DNA of 64,000 nt from Flavobacteriaceae bacterium (GCA_014238425.1 JABABD010000001.1:48211-112210); one strand, 5' to 3'; numbered from the stretch's first letter, positions 55,091-63,534 are shown. Notes: generated by a model not told the origin, from the letters alone. Numbers and translations are program-made.

Positions 55091-55747
55091 TTAAAAGTCA
55101 TCTAACTTATTCTGCTTGATAAATGAGGGGTCACCGTCTTTTATTTTTCTTTTGGAATTCAACGGGAAATAAAAATTCACACCAAAACCAATTTTATAGT
55201 AGGCGTCATTACCAGCTCCAGCTTCAACACCGTCAAGAATATCGTCAGATAAAAAACTTCTATCTGCGTACAATTTAAGACCGAGGTTATCTGATACTAG
55301 ATATTCAAGGCCAACACCTGTTTGAAATTTAAAACCAGATGCCTCAAAATAATTAGCCGCATTGAATCCAGGCCCAACATACAGATATGGGCTGAACTCT
55401 TTATAAGGAAACAATACGTATTCAAAATCCAAATCAAAGGACATAAACCCTTCATTATAAATATCTCCAAAAACAATATTGAATTTACTATAGGAAATAC
55501 CAATATTAAAATTTGGACTAAGATATCGCTTATAGCCAATTTGAAAATTAAGATCGAACTTAGCTTCAGATAAATCTCCATTAGCTACCGCTGAACCAAC
55601 AGCAGCAGTAATAGCATTATTAGGTCTTAGTACATTTTTATCCTTCTCGATATTCGTGTTTTGCTCTGTTTGTGGAGGCGTCACACTTTGTGCATTAATA
55701 GATAAGGCATATATAAACAAGAAAACTATAAAAATTGGTTTATGCAT
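55091..55747 (-). CDS. Outer-membrane beta-barrel protein
   Basis: The 218-residue protein has a signal peptide (PIFIVFLFIYALSINA). The mature chain alternates hydrophobic and polar residues in paired strands (FDLNFQIGYKRYLSPNFNIG, SFDLDFEYVLFPYKEFSPYL, FQTGVGLEYLVSDNLGLKLY and YYKIGFGVNFYFPLN), as in OmpW/OmpA-like eight-strand barrels. It ends with a basic tail. No enzyme or transport motif is visible. It is a single gene with its own terminator. Confidence 0.75.
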   Translation of the reverse strand: MHKPIFIVFLFIYALSINAQSVTPPQTEQNTNIEKDKNVLRPNNAITAAVGSAVANGDLSEAKFDLNFQIGYKRYLSPNFNIGISYSKFNIVFGDIYNEGFMSFDLDFEYVLFPYKEFSPYLYVGPGFNAANYFEASGFKFQTGVGLEYLVSDNLGLKLYADRSFLSDDILDGVEAGAGNDAYYKIGFGVNFYFPLNSKRKIKDGDPSFIKQNKLDDF

Positions 55748-55877
55748 TTTGTTTTTTTTAGCTAGAATTTACAGCGATTTTATTGATCTATTTTTCTAAC
55801 GTTCTATTTCACAGATTATTGGACTACAAATATAATGAATACTATAAAACGAGACCACTAAATTTAGCGTATAAAAA

Positions 55878-55915
55878 AATCATTTTCCTAACAACTAAGT
55901 TGCAGGAAAATGATT
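55878..55915 (-). terminator. Strong terminator of the small transcript
   Basis: AATCATTTTCCT (55878-55889) pairs perfectly with AGGAAAATGATT (55904-55915). The minus strand continues with seven T residues. Confidence 0.88.
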
Positions 55916-55993
55916 TTAGAATTCTTACAACACTTATAATATAACATATGATAATGTCATATCCATAATTGTTTAAATGATTCTTTTAGAGAT

Positions 55994-56053
55994 TTATGCG
56001 AAAATTATTGTTGCGCACAATAACAGTACAAAACTCAGTAAGAGCTTTTTCAT
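55994..56053 (-). CDS. 19-residue signal-peptide-like ORF or leader of a small RNA
   Basis: ATG-started ORF encoding MKKLLLSFVLLLCATIIFA and then a stop, i.e. a complete export signal sequence with nothing after it. A -7 box (56081) 28 bases upstream and a strong terminator 80 bases downstream frame a transcript of about 200 bases. It may be a membrane microprotein, the remnant of a lost secreted protein, or a small RNA with an incidental ORF. The dyad at 56122 matches the one upstream of the GSIII gene. Confidence 0.45.
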   Translation of the reverse strand: MKKLLLSFVLLLCATIIFA

Positions 56054-56080
56054 AATTAAATATATTGATTAATAGCATTA

Positions 56081-56088
56081 CAAATATA
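56081..56088 (-). promoter_or_regulatory. -7 box of the small transcript
   Basis: On the minus strand TATATTTG matches TAnnTTTG exactly. The predicted start of transcription is near 56075. Confidence 0.5.
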
Positions 56089-56121
56089 TGGAAAAATCAA
56101 ACAAAGAGATCCAAGAAATAG

Positions 56122-56136
56122 CCCCTAAAATAGGGG
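56122..56136. promoter_or_regulatory. CCCCTA-AAA-TAGGGG dyad
   Basis: A perfect inverted repeat centred 48 bases upstream of the -7 box of the small transcript, with a further GGGG-AAAACA-CCCC pair overlapping at 56133-56146. It resembles the dyad at 58535-58550 and is probably a regulator-binding site (inference). Confidence 0.5.
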
Positions 56137-56247
56137 AAAACACCCCTTTTTCGATAAGATGCAAAATTGTAAGATTAAATACTTAAAATGATGATTTCAA
56201 AAGCCAGCCAGTAGAAAAAGAAATGTTTATTTAACATTTCTTTAACA

Positions 56248-56275
56248 TTTTTAAGTACCCGCAATTACTTAAAAA
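56248..56275 (-). terminator. Hairpin downstream of the GSIII gene
   Basis: TTTTTAAGTA (56248-56257) pairs perfectly with TACTTAAAAA (56266-56275) 20 bases past the stop. The stem is AT-rich and only the stem itself ends in T residues, so termination is likely but not certain. Confidence 0.55.
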
Positions 56276-56294
56276 GTAAGGTATTATACATGAT

Positions 56295-58481
56295 TTATCT
56301 GGTAAATAATAGCTCCCTATATTTAGTAAGCGGCCAAATTTCATCATCCACCAACAGCTCAAGTTTATCACAATGATAGCGGATATTATCAAAATATGGT
56401 TTCACTTTATTGCAGTATATATTAGCCTTTTCTTCAGGTTTATGTAATGCATTTGCGCGTTTTCTTTCTTCTATCATTTTGGTGACCTTAGAGTTAATAG
56501 CCTCTATTTGTCTTGAGATTTCTTCTATAAGTTCTAACTGCTCTTTTGCTAGTTTCCTGTACTTATCTTCATAAATTTCCTTAAGTCCAGTAACATTCTT
56601 AATCAGTGTATTTTGATATTTAACAGCTGTTGGAATAATATGATTTCGAGCAATGTCACCAAGAACACGGCTCTCAATTTGAATATGAAGAATATACTCT
56701 TCAATTTCAATCTCATATCGTGCAAGTTGTTCAACTTTATTCATTACTTTAAGGTCTTCGAAAAGATTCAAAACTTTTTCAGACATTTTGGCTTTTAATG
56801 CTTCTGGCGTCGTTTTATTATTACTTAAACCTCTTTTTTTGGCTTCTTTTTCCCATGCTTCTCCATATCCATTGCCTTCAAATAAAATATTCTTAGACTT
56901 CTTTATATATTCTCTTAATACATTGAATACAGCATCATCCTTCTTCATATCCTTTTTGTCAATAAGAGTATCAACTTCCTTTTTAAAGTCGATTAACTGC
57001 TTTGCCACTATTGTATTTAATGCAGTCATAGCTTTTGCACAATTTGCTTTTGAACCCACTGCTCTGAACTCAAATTTATTACCCGTAAAAGCAAATGGAG
57101 AGGTTCTATTTCTGTCCGTATTATCAAGTAATATCTCAGGGATTTTACCAACAACATTAAGCTTAAGATCTGTTTTCTCTTGAGGAGACAACTTACCCCT
57201 AGTAACGTTTTCTAGTTCATTTAGAACACGTGTTAATTGTTCTCCTATGAATACTGATATAATAGCAGGCGGTGCCTCGTTAGCTCCTAATCTATGGTCA
57301 TTACTTGCTGAAGCAATAGCGCCTCTTAATAGCTCTTCATAATCATTGACTGCTTTTATTGTATTTATAAAAAAAGTAAGGAACTGCAAATTGCTCATGG
57401 GGGTTTTCCCAGGACTCAGGAGATTGACACCAGTATCAGTACTTAAACTCCAGTTATTATGTTTGCCTGATCCGTTAATTCCTGCAAAAGGTTTTTCATG
57501 AAATAACACCTTAAAATTATGTCGTTGTGCTATTTTATCCATAATATCCATCAACAAAGAATTATGATCGACAGCTAAATTCGCTTCTTCAAAAATCGGA
57601 GCCAATTCAAACTGATTAGGAGCAACCTCATTATGTCTTGTTTTTACAGGAATGCCTAATAACATACATTCCGTTTCAAGATCACGCATAAAGGCCATTG
57701 CTCTATTTGGTATAGTCCCAAAATAATGGTCATCCAATTGTTGCCCTTTAGCAGGTGAGTGCCCTAGAAGCGTTCTTCCTGTTAAAGTTATGTCTGGTCG
57801 CGACAATGCTAGAGCGCTATCGACTAAAAAATATTCTTGTTCCCAACCTAAAGACGCATTCACCTTTCTTACGCTTTTATCAAAATATTTAGCCACATCT
57901 ACAGCTGCGCTATCAACTACTTGTAAAGCTCGGAGCAAAGGTGTTTTATAATCTAGCGCCTCACCTGTATAAGACACGAAAATTGTAGGTATACAAAGCG
58001 TAGTACCATAAATGAATGCAGGAGATGTAGGATCCCAAGCTGTATAGCCTCTAGCTTCAAAAGTGTTTCTTATACCTCCATTAGGAAAACTAGATGCATC
58101 TGGCTCTTGCTGCACCAGCTGTCCTCCACCAAATCTCTCAATAGCAGATCCATTTCCTATAGTTTCAAAAAAAGCGTCATGCTTTTCGGCAGTTGCTCCA
58201 GTTAAAGGTTGAAACCAATGTGTATAATGAGTGACTTCTTTTCCTATAGCCCAATCTTTCATAGCTGACGCAATTTGATCGGCAATACTCCTATCGATCT
58301 TAGATCCTTTATCAATGGCATTCATAACACTCTGATAAGCATCTTTGGTCAGCGACTGTTTCATAGCAGCCTCATTGAAGACATTTTTTCCGAATAATGA
58401 AGAGCGTCTTTCCTTTTCTTCAATCTTAATTGGCTTTCTTTTAAAGCTTTCCTTTATGGCATGAAACCTTAGTGTTGACAT
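56295..58481 (-). CDS. glnN: Glutamine synthetase type III
   Basis: The 728-residue protein is of GSIII length, far longer than GSI (about 470) or GSII (about 340). Signatures include FAGINGSGKHNNWSLSTD and HNEVAPNQFELAPIFEEAN, the N-terminal FNEAAMKQSLTKDAYQSVMN and a long helical C-terminus (NHIIPTAVKYQNTLIKNVTG onward). It assimilates ammonium into glutamine with ATP and forms a dodecamer in studied bacteria. It is divergent from the GSII gene, and a dyad lies upstream of its -7 box. Confidence 0.95.
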   Translation of the reverse strand: MSTLRFHAIKESFKRKPIKIEEKERRSSLFGKNVFNEAAMKQSLTKDAYQSVMNAIDKGSKIDRSIADQIASAMKDWAIGKEVTHYTHWFQPLTGATAEKHDAFFETIGNGSAIERFGGGQLVQQEPDASSFPNGGIRNTFEARGYTAWDPTSPAFIYGTTLCIPTIFVSYTGEALDYKTPLLRALQVVDSAAVDVAKYFDKSVRKVNASLGWEQEYFLVDSALALSRPDITLTGRTLLGHSPAKGQQLDDHYFGTIPNRAMAFMRDLETECMLLGIPVKTRHNEVAPNQFELAPIFEEANLAVDHNSLLMDIMDKIAQRHNFKVLFHEKPFAGINGSGKHNNWSLSTDTGVNLLSPGKTPMSNLQFLTFFINTIKAVNDYEELLRGAIASASNDHRLGANEAPPAIISVFIGEQLTRVLNELENVTRGKLSPQEKTDLKLNVVGKIPEILLDNTDRNRTSPFAFTGNKFEFRAVGSKANCAKAMTALNTIVAKQLIDFKKEVDTLIDKKDMKKDDAVFNVLREYIKKSKNILFEGNGYGEAWEKEAKKRGLSNNKTTPEALKAKMSEKVLNLFEDLKVMNKVEQLARYEIEIEEYILHIQIESRVLGDIARNHIIPTAVKYQNTLIKNVTGLKEIYEDKYRKLAKEQLELIEEISRQIEAINSKVTKMIEERKRANALHKPEEKANIYCNKVKPYFDNIRYHCDKLELLVDDEIWPLTKYRELLFTR

Positions 58482-58499
58482 ATTCTAAATATTTAGAGT

Positions 58500-58507
58500 C
58501 AAAAATA
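58500..58507 (-). promoter_or_regulatory. -7 box of the GSIII gene
   Basis: On the minus strand TATTTTTG fits TAnnTTTG, 19 bases before the ATG. No -33 TTG is present, consistent with activator dependence through the dyad 43 bases upstream. Confidence 0.5.
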
Positions 58508-58534
58508 CGAAATATTTAAAATTTAAGCATCACC

Positions 58535-58550
58535 CCCTAAAAAAATAGGG
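58535..58550. promoter_or_regulatory. CCCTA-N6-TAGGG dyad between the two glutamine synthetase genes
   Basis: CCCTA (58535-58539) and TAGGG (58546-58550) form an inverted repeat centred about 43 bases upstream of the GSIII -7 box. An additional CCCTA half-site at 58586-58590 is about 35 bases before the GSII -7 box. Putative regulator-binding site; the regulator is unknown. Confidence 0.5.
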
Positions 58551-58596
58551 TTATTAACAATAATTAATAACATTTAATCTAAAATACCCTAGTTTT

Positions 58597-58627
58597 CTTG
58601 TTCTTGCTGTCAAAAATAACAATATTT
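58597..58627 (+). promoter_or_regulatory. Putative promoter of the GSII gene
   Basis: TTG (58597-58599), 20-base spacer, then AATATTTG (58620-58627), one mismatch from TAnnTTTG. The ATG follows 29 bases later. Confidence 0.5.
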
Positions 58628-58656
58628 GTCGCGTAAAATTATTAAACTAATACAAC

Positions 58657-59676
58657 ATGGGTAAATCAAAACTTGAGTACATCTGGTTAGACGGATACAA
58701 ACCAACTCAAAACATGAGAAGCAAAACTAAGGTAGAAGATGATTTTAGTGGTAAATTAGAAGATTGTCCAATCTGGTCATTTGATGGTTCATCAACAAGA
58801 CAAGCTGAAGGTGGTTCTTCAGATTGCTTACTAAAACCTGTGGCAATATATCCAGATCCAGCAAGAAAAGAGGGATACTTAGTTATGACTGAAGTATTAA
58901 ATGCTGATGGAACACCACACGAATCTAACGGAAGAGCAACGATTGAAGATGAAGACAATGATTTCTGGTTTGGTTTTGAACAAGAATATTTCATAATGGA
59001 CACCTCAACTCAATTACCATTAGGATTCCCAATTGGTGGATATCCAGCACCTCAAGGCATGTATTATTGCTCTGTTGGCGGAAAAAACACACATGGTAGA
59101 GATTTGGTCGAAGAACATGCTGATTTGTGCATTGCGGCTGGACTAAACTTTGAAGGTATAAACCAAGAAGTAGCTTCAGGACAGTGGGAGTTTCAATTAT
59201 TTGCTAAAGGCGCTAAGAAAGCTGGAGACGAAATTTGGGTCTCACGTTACCTTCTTGATCGTTTAACTGAGCAATATGGTTATTATATTGATTACCACCC
59301 AAAACCACTTGGGAAACATATGGATTGGAATGGTTCTGGTATGCATGCAAACTTTTCTAATACAACATTAAGAACTTGTGGCTCTAAAGAAACTTACGAG
59401 AAAATTTGTGAAGCATTTAGGCCAGTAGTTAAAGAACACATTGCTGTTTACGGCGAATTTAACGACCAACGTTTAACTGGATTACATGAAACTGCATCTA
59501 TACATGATTTTAGCTATGGCATATCTGACAGAGGTGCTTCTATTCGTATTCCTATTATCACAGTTGAAAAAGGTTGGAAAGGATGGCTAGAGGACCGTCG
59601 ACCAGCTTCAAATGGAGACCCTTATAAAATTGCCGGTCGTATTATTAAAACTGTAAAATCTGCTAATATTAGCTAA
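58657..59676 (+). CDS. glnII: Glutamine synthetase type II (eukaryote-like)
   Basis: The 339-residue enzyme matches GSII: KLEYIWLDGYKPTQNMRSKT, CPIWSFDGSSTRQAEGGSSD, the Glu pair in WFGFEQEYFI, NGSGMHANFSNTTLRTCGSK and the closing KGWLEDRRPASNGDPYK. All metal-binding and ATP-binding motifs are present. It duplicates the activity of the adjacent GSIII gene with a different fold size, probably for different nitrogen conditions. It has its own promoter and a strong terminator. Confidence 0.94.
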   Translation: MGKSKLEYIWLDGYKPTQNMRSKTKVEDDFSGKLEDCPIWSFDGSSTRQAEGGSSDCLLKPVAIYPDPARKEGYLVMTEVLNADGTPHESNGRATIEDEDNDFWFGFEQEYFIMDTSTQLPLGFPIGGYPAPQGMYYCSVGGKNTHGRDLVEEHADLCIAAGLNFEGINQEVASGQWEFQLFAKGAKKAGDEIWVSRYLLDRLTEQYGYYIDYHPKPLGKHMDWNGSGMHANFSNTTLRTCGSKETYEKICEAFRPVVKEHIAVYGEFNDQRLTGLHETASIHDFSYGISDRGASIRIPIITVEKGWKGWLEDRRPASNGDPYKIAGRIIKTVKSANIS

Positions 59677-59714
59677 GGCACTAAATAGATATAGCGCATT
59701 TTTATTTAAACAGA

Positions 59715-59747
59715 TGTCCGTAAAACTAGTTTTGCGGACATTTTTTA
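59715..59747 (+). terminator. Terminator of the GSII gene
   Basis: TGTCCGTAAAAC (59715-59726) pairs with GTTTTGCGGACA (59729-59740), one G-U pair, followed by TTTTTT. It may also serve the convergent antiporter gene, whose stop lies within it. Confidence 0.9.
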
Positions 59748-60686
59748 TTTCACAAAAGCTAATAGTATAAAAACACCATAGGCAAGAACTAGTAAAAACC
59801 CTTTGATCTTTCCAATTTCATGTCGCTTAGGCAGTAATGCCAACAGAAGTATAGCCACAGCAAATAACAACATCCAAAAAATATCGCGTGTTAGTATTAA
59901 AGGCTCAGTTACAGGAATAGTCTTGATAATAGATGTCAACCCTAAAACAGATCCAATATTAAAAATATTAGAACCTATAAGGTTTCCTAAAGAAATTGCT
60001 TTTTCTTTCTTAGCCGCTGCAATCACTGAAGCTGCTAATTCAGGAATACTTGTTCCTATAGCAATCATCGTGACACCAATTACAGCTTCTGTTATACCTA
60101 GTTTTCGTGCAATATCTGTAGCACCATCAACTAACCACTTCGAACCAAAGTATAGTGCTATGGCTCCAATTAACAACCAAATAATAATCTTAAAATTGGA
60201 AACTACAGCCAAATTATCGTCCACATCTTCAACTTCAACAGTAGATTTCTGGTTTTTTATCAAGAAGTATATAAACAGTATCAAAGCCACAAAAAGCACA
60301 GCTCCTTCCCAAGCTACTAATTGATTATCATTATAAAGAAAATAATATAATGCAATTGAAAAAAGCATCATGATAGGCCAATTAATCTTATAGAAAGCCT
60401 TATCCACACTAATTGAACCCACTATTGCAGTGATACCAAGTACAAGGCCTATATTGGCTATATTAGACCCTACCACGTTATTAATAGCAATGGCAGGAGA
60501 TCCATTCAACGCAGCTTGCAAACTGACTAATAATTCAGGAGCCGACGTTGCAAAAGAAACTACCGTCATACCAATGACTATCTTAGATATATTAAGTTTA
60601 AAGGACAGCGCTACTGAAGAACGCACCAAAAACTCTCCTCCAACTACCAAAAGAGTAAACCCAAGAATTAAATATGCGATACTCAT
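59745..60686 (-). CDS. Calcium/sodium antiporter (CaCA family, YrbG-like)
   Basis: This 313-residue protein has ten membrane helices in two inverted halves. The alpha repeats that bind the ion are visible: TVVSFATSAPELLVSLQAAL with NNVVGSNIANIGLVLG in the first half, and TMIAIGTSIPELAASVIAAA with GNLIGSNIFNIGSVLG in the second. It exchanges cytoplasmic calcium for sodium or protons. It is a single gene, convergent with the GSII gene. Confidence 0.92.
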   Translation of the reverse strand: MSIAYLILGFTLLVVGGEFLVRSSVALSFKLNISKIVIGMTVVSFATSAPELLVSLQAALNGSPAIAINNVVGSNIANIGLVLGITAIVGSISVDKAFYKINWPIMMLFSIALYYFLYNDNQLVAWEGAVLFVALILFIYFLIKNQKSTVEVEDVDDNLAVVSNFKIIIWLLIGAIALYFGSKWLVDGATDIARKLGITEAVIGVTMIAIGTSIPELAASVIAAAKKEKAISLGNLIGSNIFNIGSVLGLTSIIKTIPVTEPLILTRDIFWMLLFAVAILLLALLPKRHEIGKIKGFLLVLAYGVFILLAFVK

Positions 60687-60757
60687 GAATACTTTATTTT
60701 TTTGCGAATATACTATTTAGATTCTTTAGACAATAAAAACTAAAAAAATCGTTAAAT

Positions 60758-60793
60758 AACTAGATACATAGTTGTATAACTACAAAAATAGTT
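60758..60793. promoter_or_regulatory. Double dyad operator upstream of the BlaI gene
   Basis: Two 16-base copies of AACTA-N6-TAGTT (60758-60773 and 60778-60793) repeat with a 20-base period, 31 bases before the BlaI start. BlaI/MecI repressors bind comparable ACTA-N-TAGT palindromes in their own promoter, so autorepression is likely. Confidence 0.65.
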
Positions 60794-60823
60794 ATAAGTT
60801 TGAATCACTAAGAAATAGATACT

Positions 60824-61183
60824 ATGCAAAAATTAACAAATAAAGAAGAAGAAGTTATGCAAATTCTTTGGAAGCTAGAAAAAGCTTTTGTAAAGGATGT
60901 CCTTGCAGAAATAACTGATGAGCAACCACATTACAATACGCTTTCCACCATTATCAGGAATCTCGAAGAAAAAGGTTATGTAGCTTATAATGCTTTTGGG
61001 AAAACACATCAGTATTATCCAATAATAACAAAGGAGGCTTATAGAAAACGATTTTTTAACACCGCTATAGACACATATTTTAATAGTAGTTATAAGAATG
61101 TAGTTTCCTTTTTTGCCAAAGAAGAGAAAATAAGTGTTAGCGATCTTAAAGAGATTATTGCATTAATCGAAAAAAACAAGTAA
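60824..61183 (+). CDS. BlaI/MecI/CopY-family transcriptional repressor
   Basis: The 119-residue winged-helix protein has the family start LTNKEEEVMQILWKLEKAFV, recognition helix region HYNTLSTIIRNLEEKGYVAY and a C-terminal dimerisation domain (FNTAIDTYFNSSYKNVVSFF). Paired with the M56 protease gene 2 bases downstream, it forms a BlaI-BlaR1-type sensing pair in which the protease would inactivate the repressor on signal. The dyad operator lies upstream. Confidence 0.9.
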   Translation: MQKLTNKEEEVMQILWKLEKAFVKDVLAEITDEQPHYNTLSTIIRNLEEKGYVAYNAFGKTHQYYPIITKEAYRKRFFNTAIDTYFNSSYKNVVSFFAKEEKISVSDLKEIIALIEKNK

Positions 61184-61185
61184 TC

Positions 61186-63534
61186 ATGGAAGCTCTATTC
61201 ATTTATCTTTTAAAATCTGCTGGTGTTCTAACCATTTTCTTTTTGGCATATAAGCTCTTATTTCAAAAAGAAACGTTTTTCGCCTTGAATCGTCATTATT
61301 TACTGGGCGGAATCATTGCATCACTCCTACTCCCTTTGGTTGTATTTACAACTTATATATATGTTGAACCTGTTGCAATTCAAGAATCAGCATTTTACGA
61401 CATCCCTATAACTATAACTGAGTATTCCACAACAGAGCCAGCAACTCCCTTTGATTGGAGTGGATTACTATTCAACATCTACTTACTAGGTATTATTTTT
61501 GTAGGCACTCAATTCATCATTCAATTATTATCATTGTATAAAATTGTTAAGTCAGGAGTATACAAACGCCATAATTCGTTCAACTTAATAGAAGTTACAG
61601 ATCAAGTGTCTCCTTTCTCTTTCTTCAATTATATTATATATAACCCTGAAAATTTTTCACACAAAGATCTTGAGATTATCTTAAATCATGAAAAGGCACA
61701 TGGTAAGCAATTGCATACCATTGACATCTTATTATCTCAGCTATTTTTAATATTTCAATGGTTCAATCCTGTTGTTTGGTTTTACAAGAAAACAATTCAA
61801 CAAAACTTAGAATTCATGGCTGATAAAGAAGCTATTTCAACTATTGAATCGAAACAAAACTACCAACGCACATTATTAAAAGTTTCTGTTGCGTCTTACT
61901 GCACATCAATCACCAATAATTTTTATAATTCATTAATTAAAAAACGAATCGTTATGTTAAATCAATCATCGAGTAAAACACAGAATTTATGGAAGTACAG
62001 CTTGATACTTCCAGCTCTAGCACTATTTTTAGTTAGCTTCAATACCGAAACCCTAGAAATCGTAAAAGAAAGTGAAAGCGTTCTTAATGAGATTCCAGAT
62101 AGTCAGAATCCACAACCATCAGACAATTTAATCATCGCTATGGCTGATGAAGAGTTATCACCTAGCGCTTCTAAAAAAGAAGAGCATGTCATGGCAGAAC
62201 GGGTAAATACTTTAAACGATGTCATTGTTAAAATCACCAAAGACACTACAAAAGAAGAACTCGACAACATTAAAGAAGACTTAAGAAAAAAAGGTATGGA
62301 GTTTAGTTATAGCAATTTAGATTATAACTCAGCAAACGAAATTACACGTATCAAGATTAAATATAAGGACAAGACCTCTGGGAATTCTGGATCCTATCAT
62401 GTAAATACCGACGATAATGAACCGATAAAGCCTATTTATGTGTATTCCAGGATTGATGGTGGAATTGGACTTGGAAGTTCACCAAATGAGAGAGAGCATA
62501 AAGAGCGTATGAAAGTTCACAAAGAACGTTTGGCCGAACACAAAGAACGTTTGGCCGAACACAAAGAACTCATGTACGAGCATAAACAAAAAATGAAGGA
62601 GCATAACGAGAAAATTAAAGAAGAGCATGAGGGGCGCATGGAAGAACACAAAGAACGCATGGAAGAGCACAAAGCTAAAATGGAAGAAGAACATGAAACA
62701 AGAATTCATGAAATAAAAGAGCGTCATGAGCATTTAAAGGAAGATCGGGAAGCACATTTAAAGGAACATAAAGAGCATATGGAAGAGCGCAAAGCGCGGA
62801 TGGAAGAACGACAACATAAACATATCAAAGAACTCAAAGAACGAACAGAAGAACGCAAAGCGAGGCTAGAAGAAAAACGTAAAGAGCGAAAAGTGAAAGT
62901 GCGTCGTAAAAAAGATGGAAATGTATTTGTTCATAGTGATGACAAGGATGATTCTAATAGTTTTGTCTATCGAACAAGCAACTCAGAACATCCTACAAAA
63001 ATTAGATTAAATAACGGTGAAAAACCAATTTTCATTATTGATGGAGAGATTGTAGAAGAACATAATGTTTCTGGTTTAAGGCCAGATGATATCGCTTCAA
63101 TAAATGTTTTGAAAGGAGATTCTGCCATCGCAATATATGGCGAAAATGGGGGGAATGGTGCTGTACAGATCATCACAAAAGAAAACAACAGCTCTAAGAA
63201 AATAAAATCCTATTACGCTTACGCAACGAATAGCGATGCAGATAGCGTATCTGAAAATGAATGGGTAAGCGAATCAACATTAATAGGTATTGACAAGAGC
63301 ACTACTAACGCATCTCTCAATTCCTTTAAAAAACAATTGCAAGAGCAAGGTATTGACTTTAAATACTCGAATATCAAGCGCAACAAAAAAGGTCAAATTA
63401 CTCGTATAAAACTTAGACTAAATGACAATGAAGGCAGTAAAGTTAGTTCTACCTACGATACGAGTCCAAATGCCATATCAAAAATAGTGTTTGGTAAAAA
63501 AGGAAAAAAGCTCATAATTAACTCAGGCAACTAA
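61186..63534 (+). CDS. M56 (BlaR1-like) membrane metalloprotease with charged repeat and plug-like tail
   Basis: The 782-residue protein has four membrane helices (three within the first 120 residues, one near 280). The cytoplasmic zinc protease domain has HEKAH at 168-172 and NLEFMADKEAI near 205. Residues of about 320-420 hold a first GDNI-like domain, followed by a long charged EHKERMEEHK-type repeat (about 434-575). A TonB-plug-like segment (KPIFIIDGEIVEEHNVSGLR; YGENGGNGAVQIITKE) follows at 612-665. No penicillin-binding sensor domain is present. It shares an operon with the BlaI repressor. Confidence 0.85.
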   Translation: MEALFIYLLKSAGVLTIFFLAYKLLFQKETFFALNRHYLLGGIIASLLLPLVVFTTYIYVEPVAIQESAFYDIPITITEYSTTEPATPFDWSGLLFNIYLLGIIFVGTQFIIQLLSLYKIVKSGVYKRHNSFNLIEVTDQVSPFSFFNYIIYNPENFSHKDLEIILNHEKAHGKQLHTIDILLSQLFLIFQWFNPVVWFYKKTIQQNLEFMADKEAISTIESKQNYQRTLLKVSVASYCTSITNNFYNSLIKKRIVMLNQSSSKTQNLWKYSLILPALALFLVSFNTETLEIVKESESVLNEIPDSQNPQPSDNLIIAMADEELSPSASKKEEHVMAERVNTLNDVIVKITKDTTKEELDNIKEDLRKKGMEFSYSNLDYNSANEITRIKIKYKDKTSGNSGSYHVNTDDNEPIKPIYVYSRIDGGIGLGSSPNEREHKERMKVHKERLAEHKERLAEHKELMYEHKQKMKEHNEKIKEEHEGRMEEHKERMEEHKAKMEEEHETRIHEIKERHEHLKEDREAHLKEHKEHMEERKARMEERQHKHIKELKERTEERKARLEEKRKERKVKVRRKKDGNVFVHSDDKDDSNSFVYRTSNSEHPTKIRLNNGEKPIFIIDGEIVEEHNVSGLRPDDIASINVLKGDSAIAIYGENGGNGAVQIITKENNSSKKIKSYYAYATNSDADSVSENEWVSESTLIGIDKSTTNASLNSFKKQLQEQGIDFKYSNIKRNKKGQITRIKLRLNDNEGSKVSSTYDTSPNAISKIVFGKKGKKLIINSGN
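62521..62562 (+). repeat. Perfect 21-base tandem duplication in the M56 gene
   Basis: Two identical 21-base units (62521-62541 and 62542-62562), each coding seven residues of the HKERLAE type, lie within a longer degenerate repeat (about 62485-62910). Perfect identity suggests recent slippage. Confidence 0.85.

Larger units (their letters stand above)
55748..56294. other. 547-base intergenic region with a small minus-strand transcription unit
   Basis: It contains a dyad (56122-56136), a perfect -7 box (56081-56088), a 19-codon ORF (55994-56053) and a 12-base-pair terminator (55878-55915), all on the minus strand. A second hairpin (TTTTTAAGTA/TACTTAAAAA, 56248-56275) lies just past the GSIII gene stop. 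The rest shows nothing. Confidence 0.5.

Noticed and set aside
55297..55581. 94-codon minus-strand frame inside the outer-membrane protein gene
   Set aside because: It is a shadow frame of the barrel gene at 55091-55747, with no signal peptide or family pattern of its own.
56788..57183. 131-codon plus-strand frame opposite the GSIII gene
   Set aside because: Antisense frame in a conserved gene; its Ser/Leu-rich composition is what the complement of Lys/Glu codons gives.
59803..60324. 173-codon plus-strand frame opposite the calcium antiporter
   Set aside because: Antisense shadow of the repeated antiporter helices; no start context and no recognisable domain.
62485..62910. Charged repeat as a CRISPR or satellite array
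   Set aside because: It is in frame, codes a coherent coiled-coil-like protein segment, and the units are degenerate at 21-30 bases without spacers.
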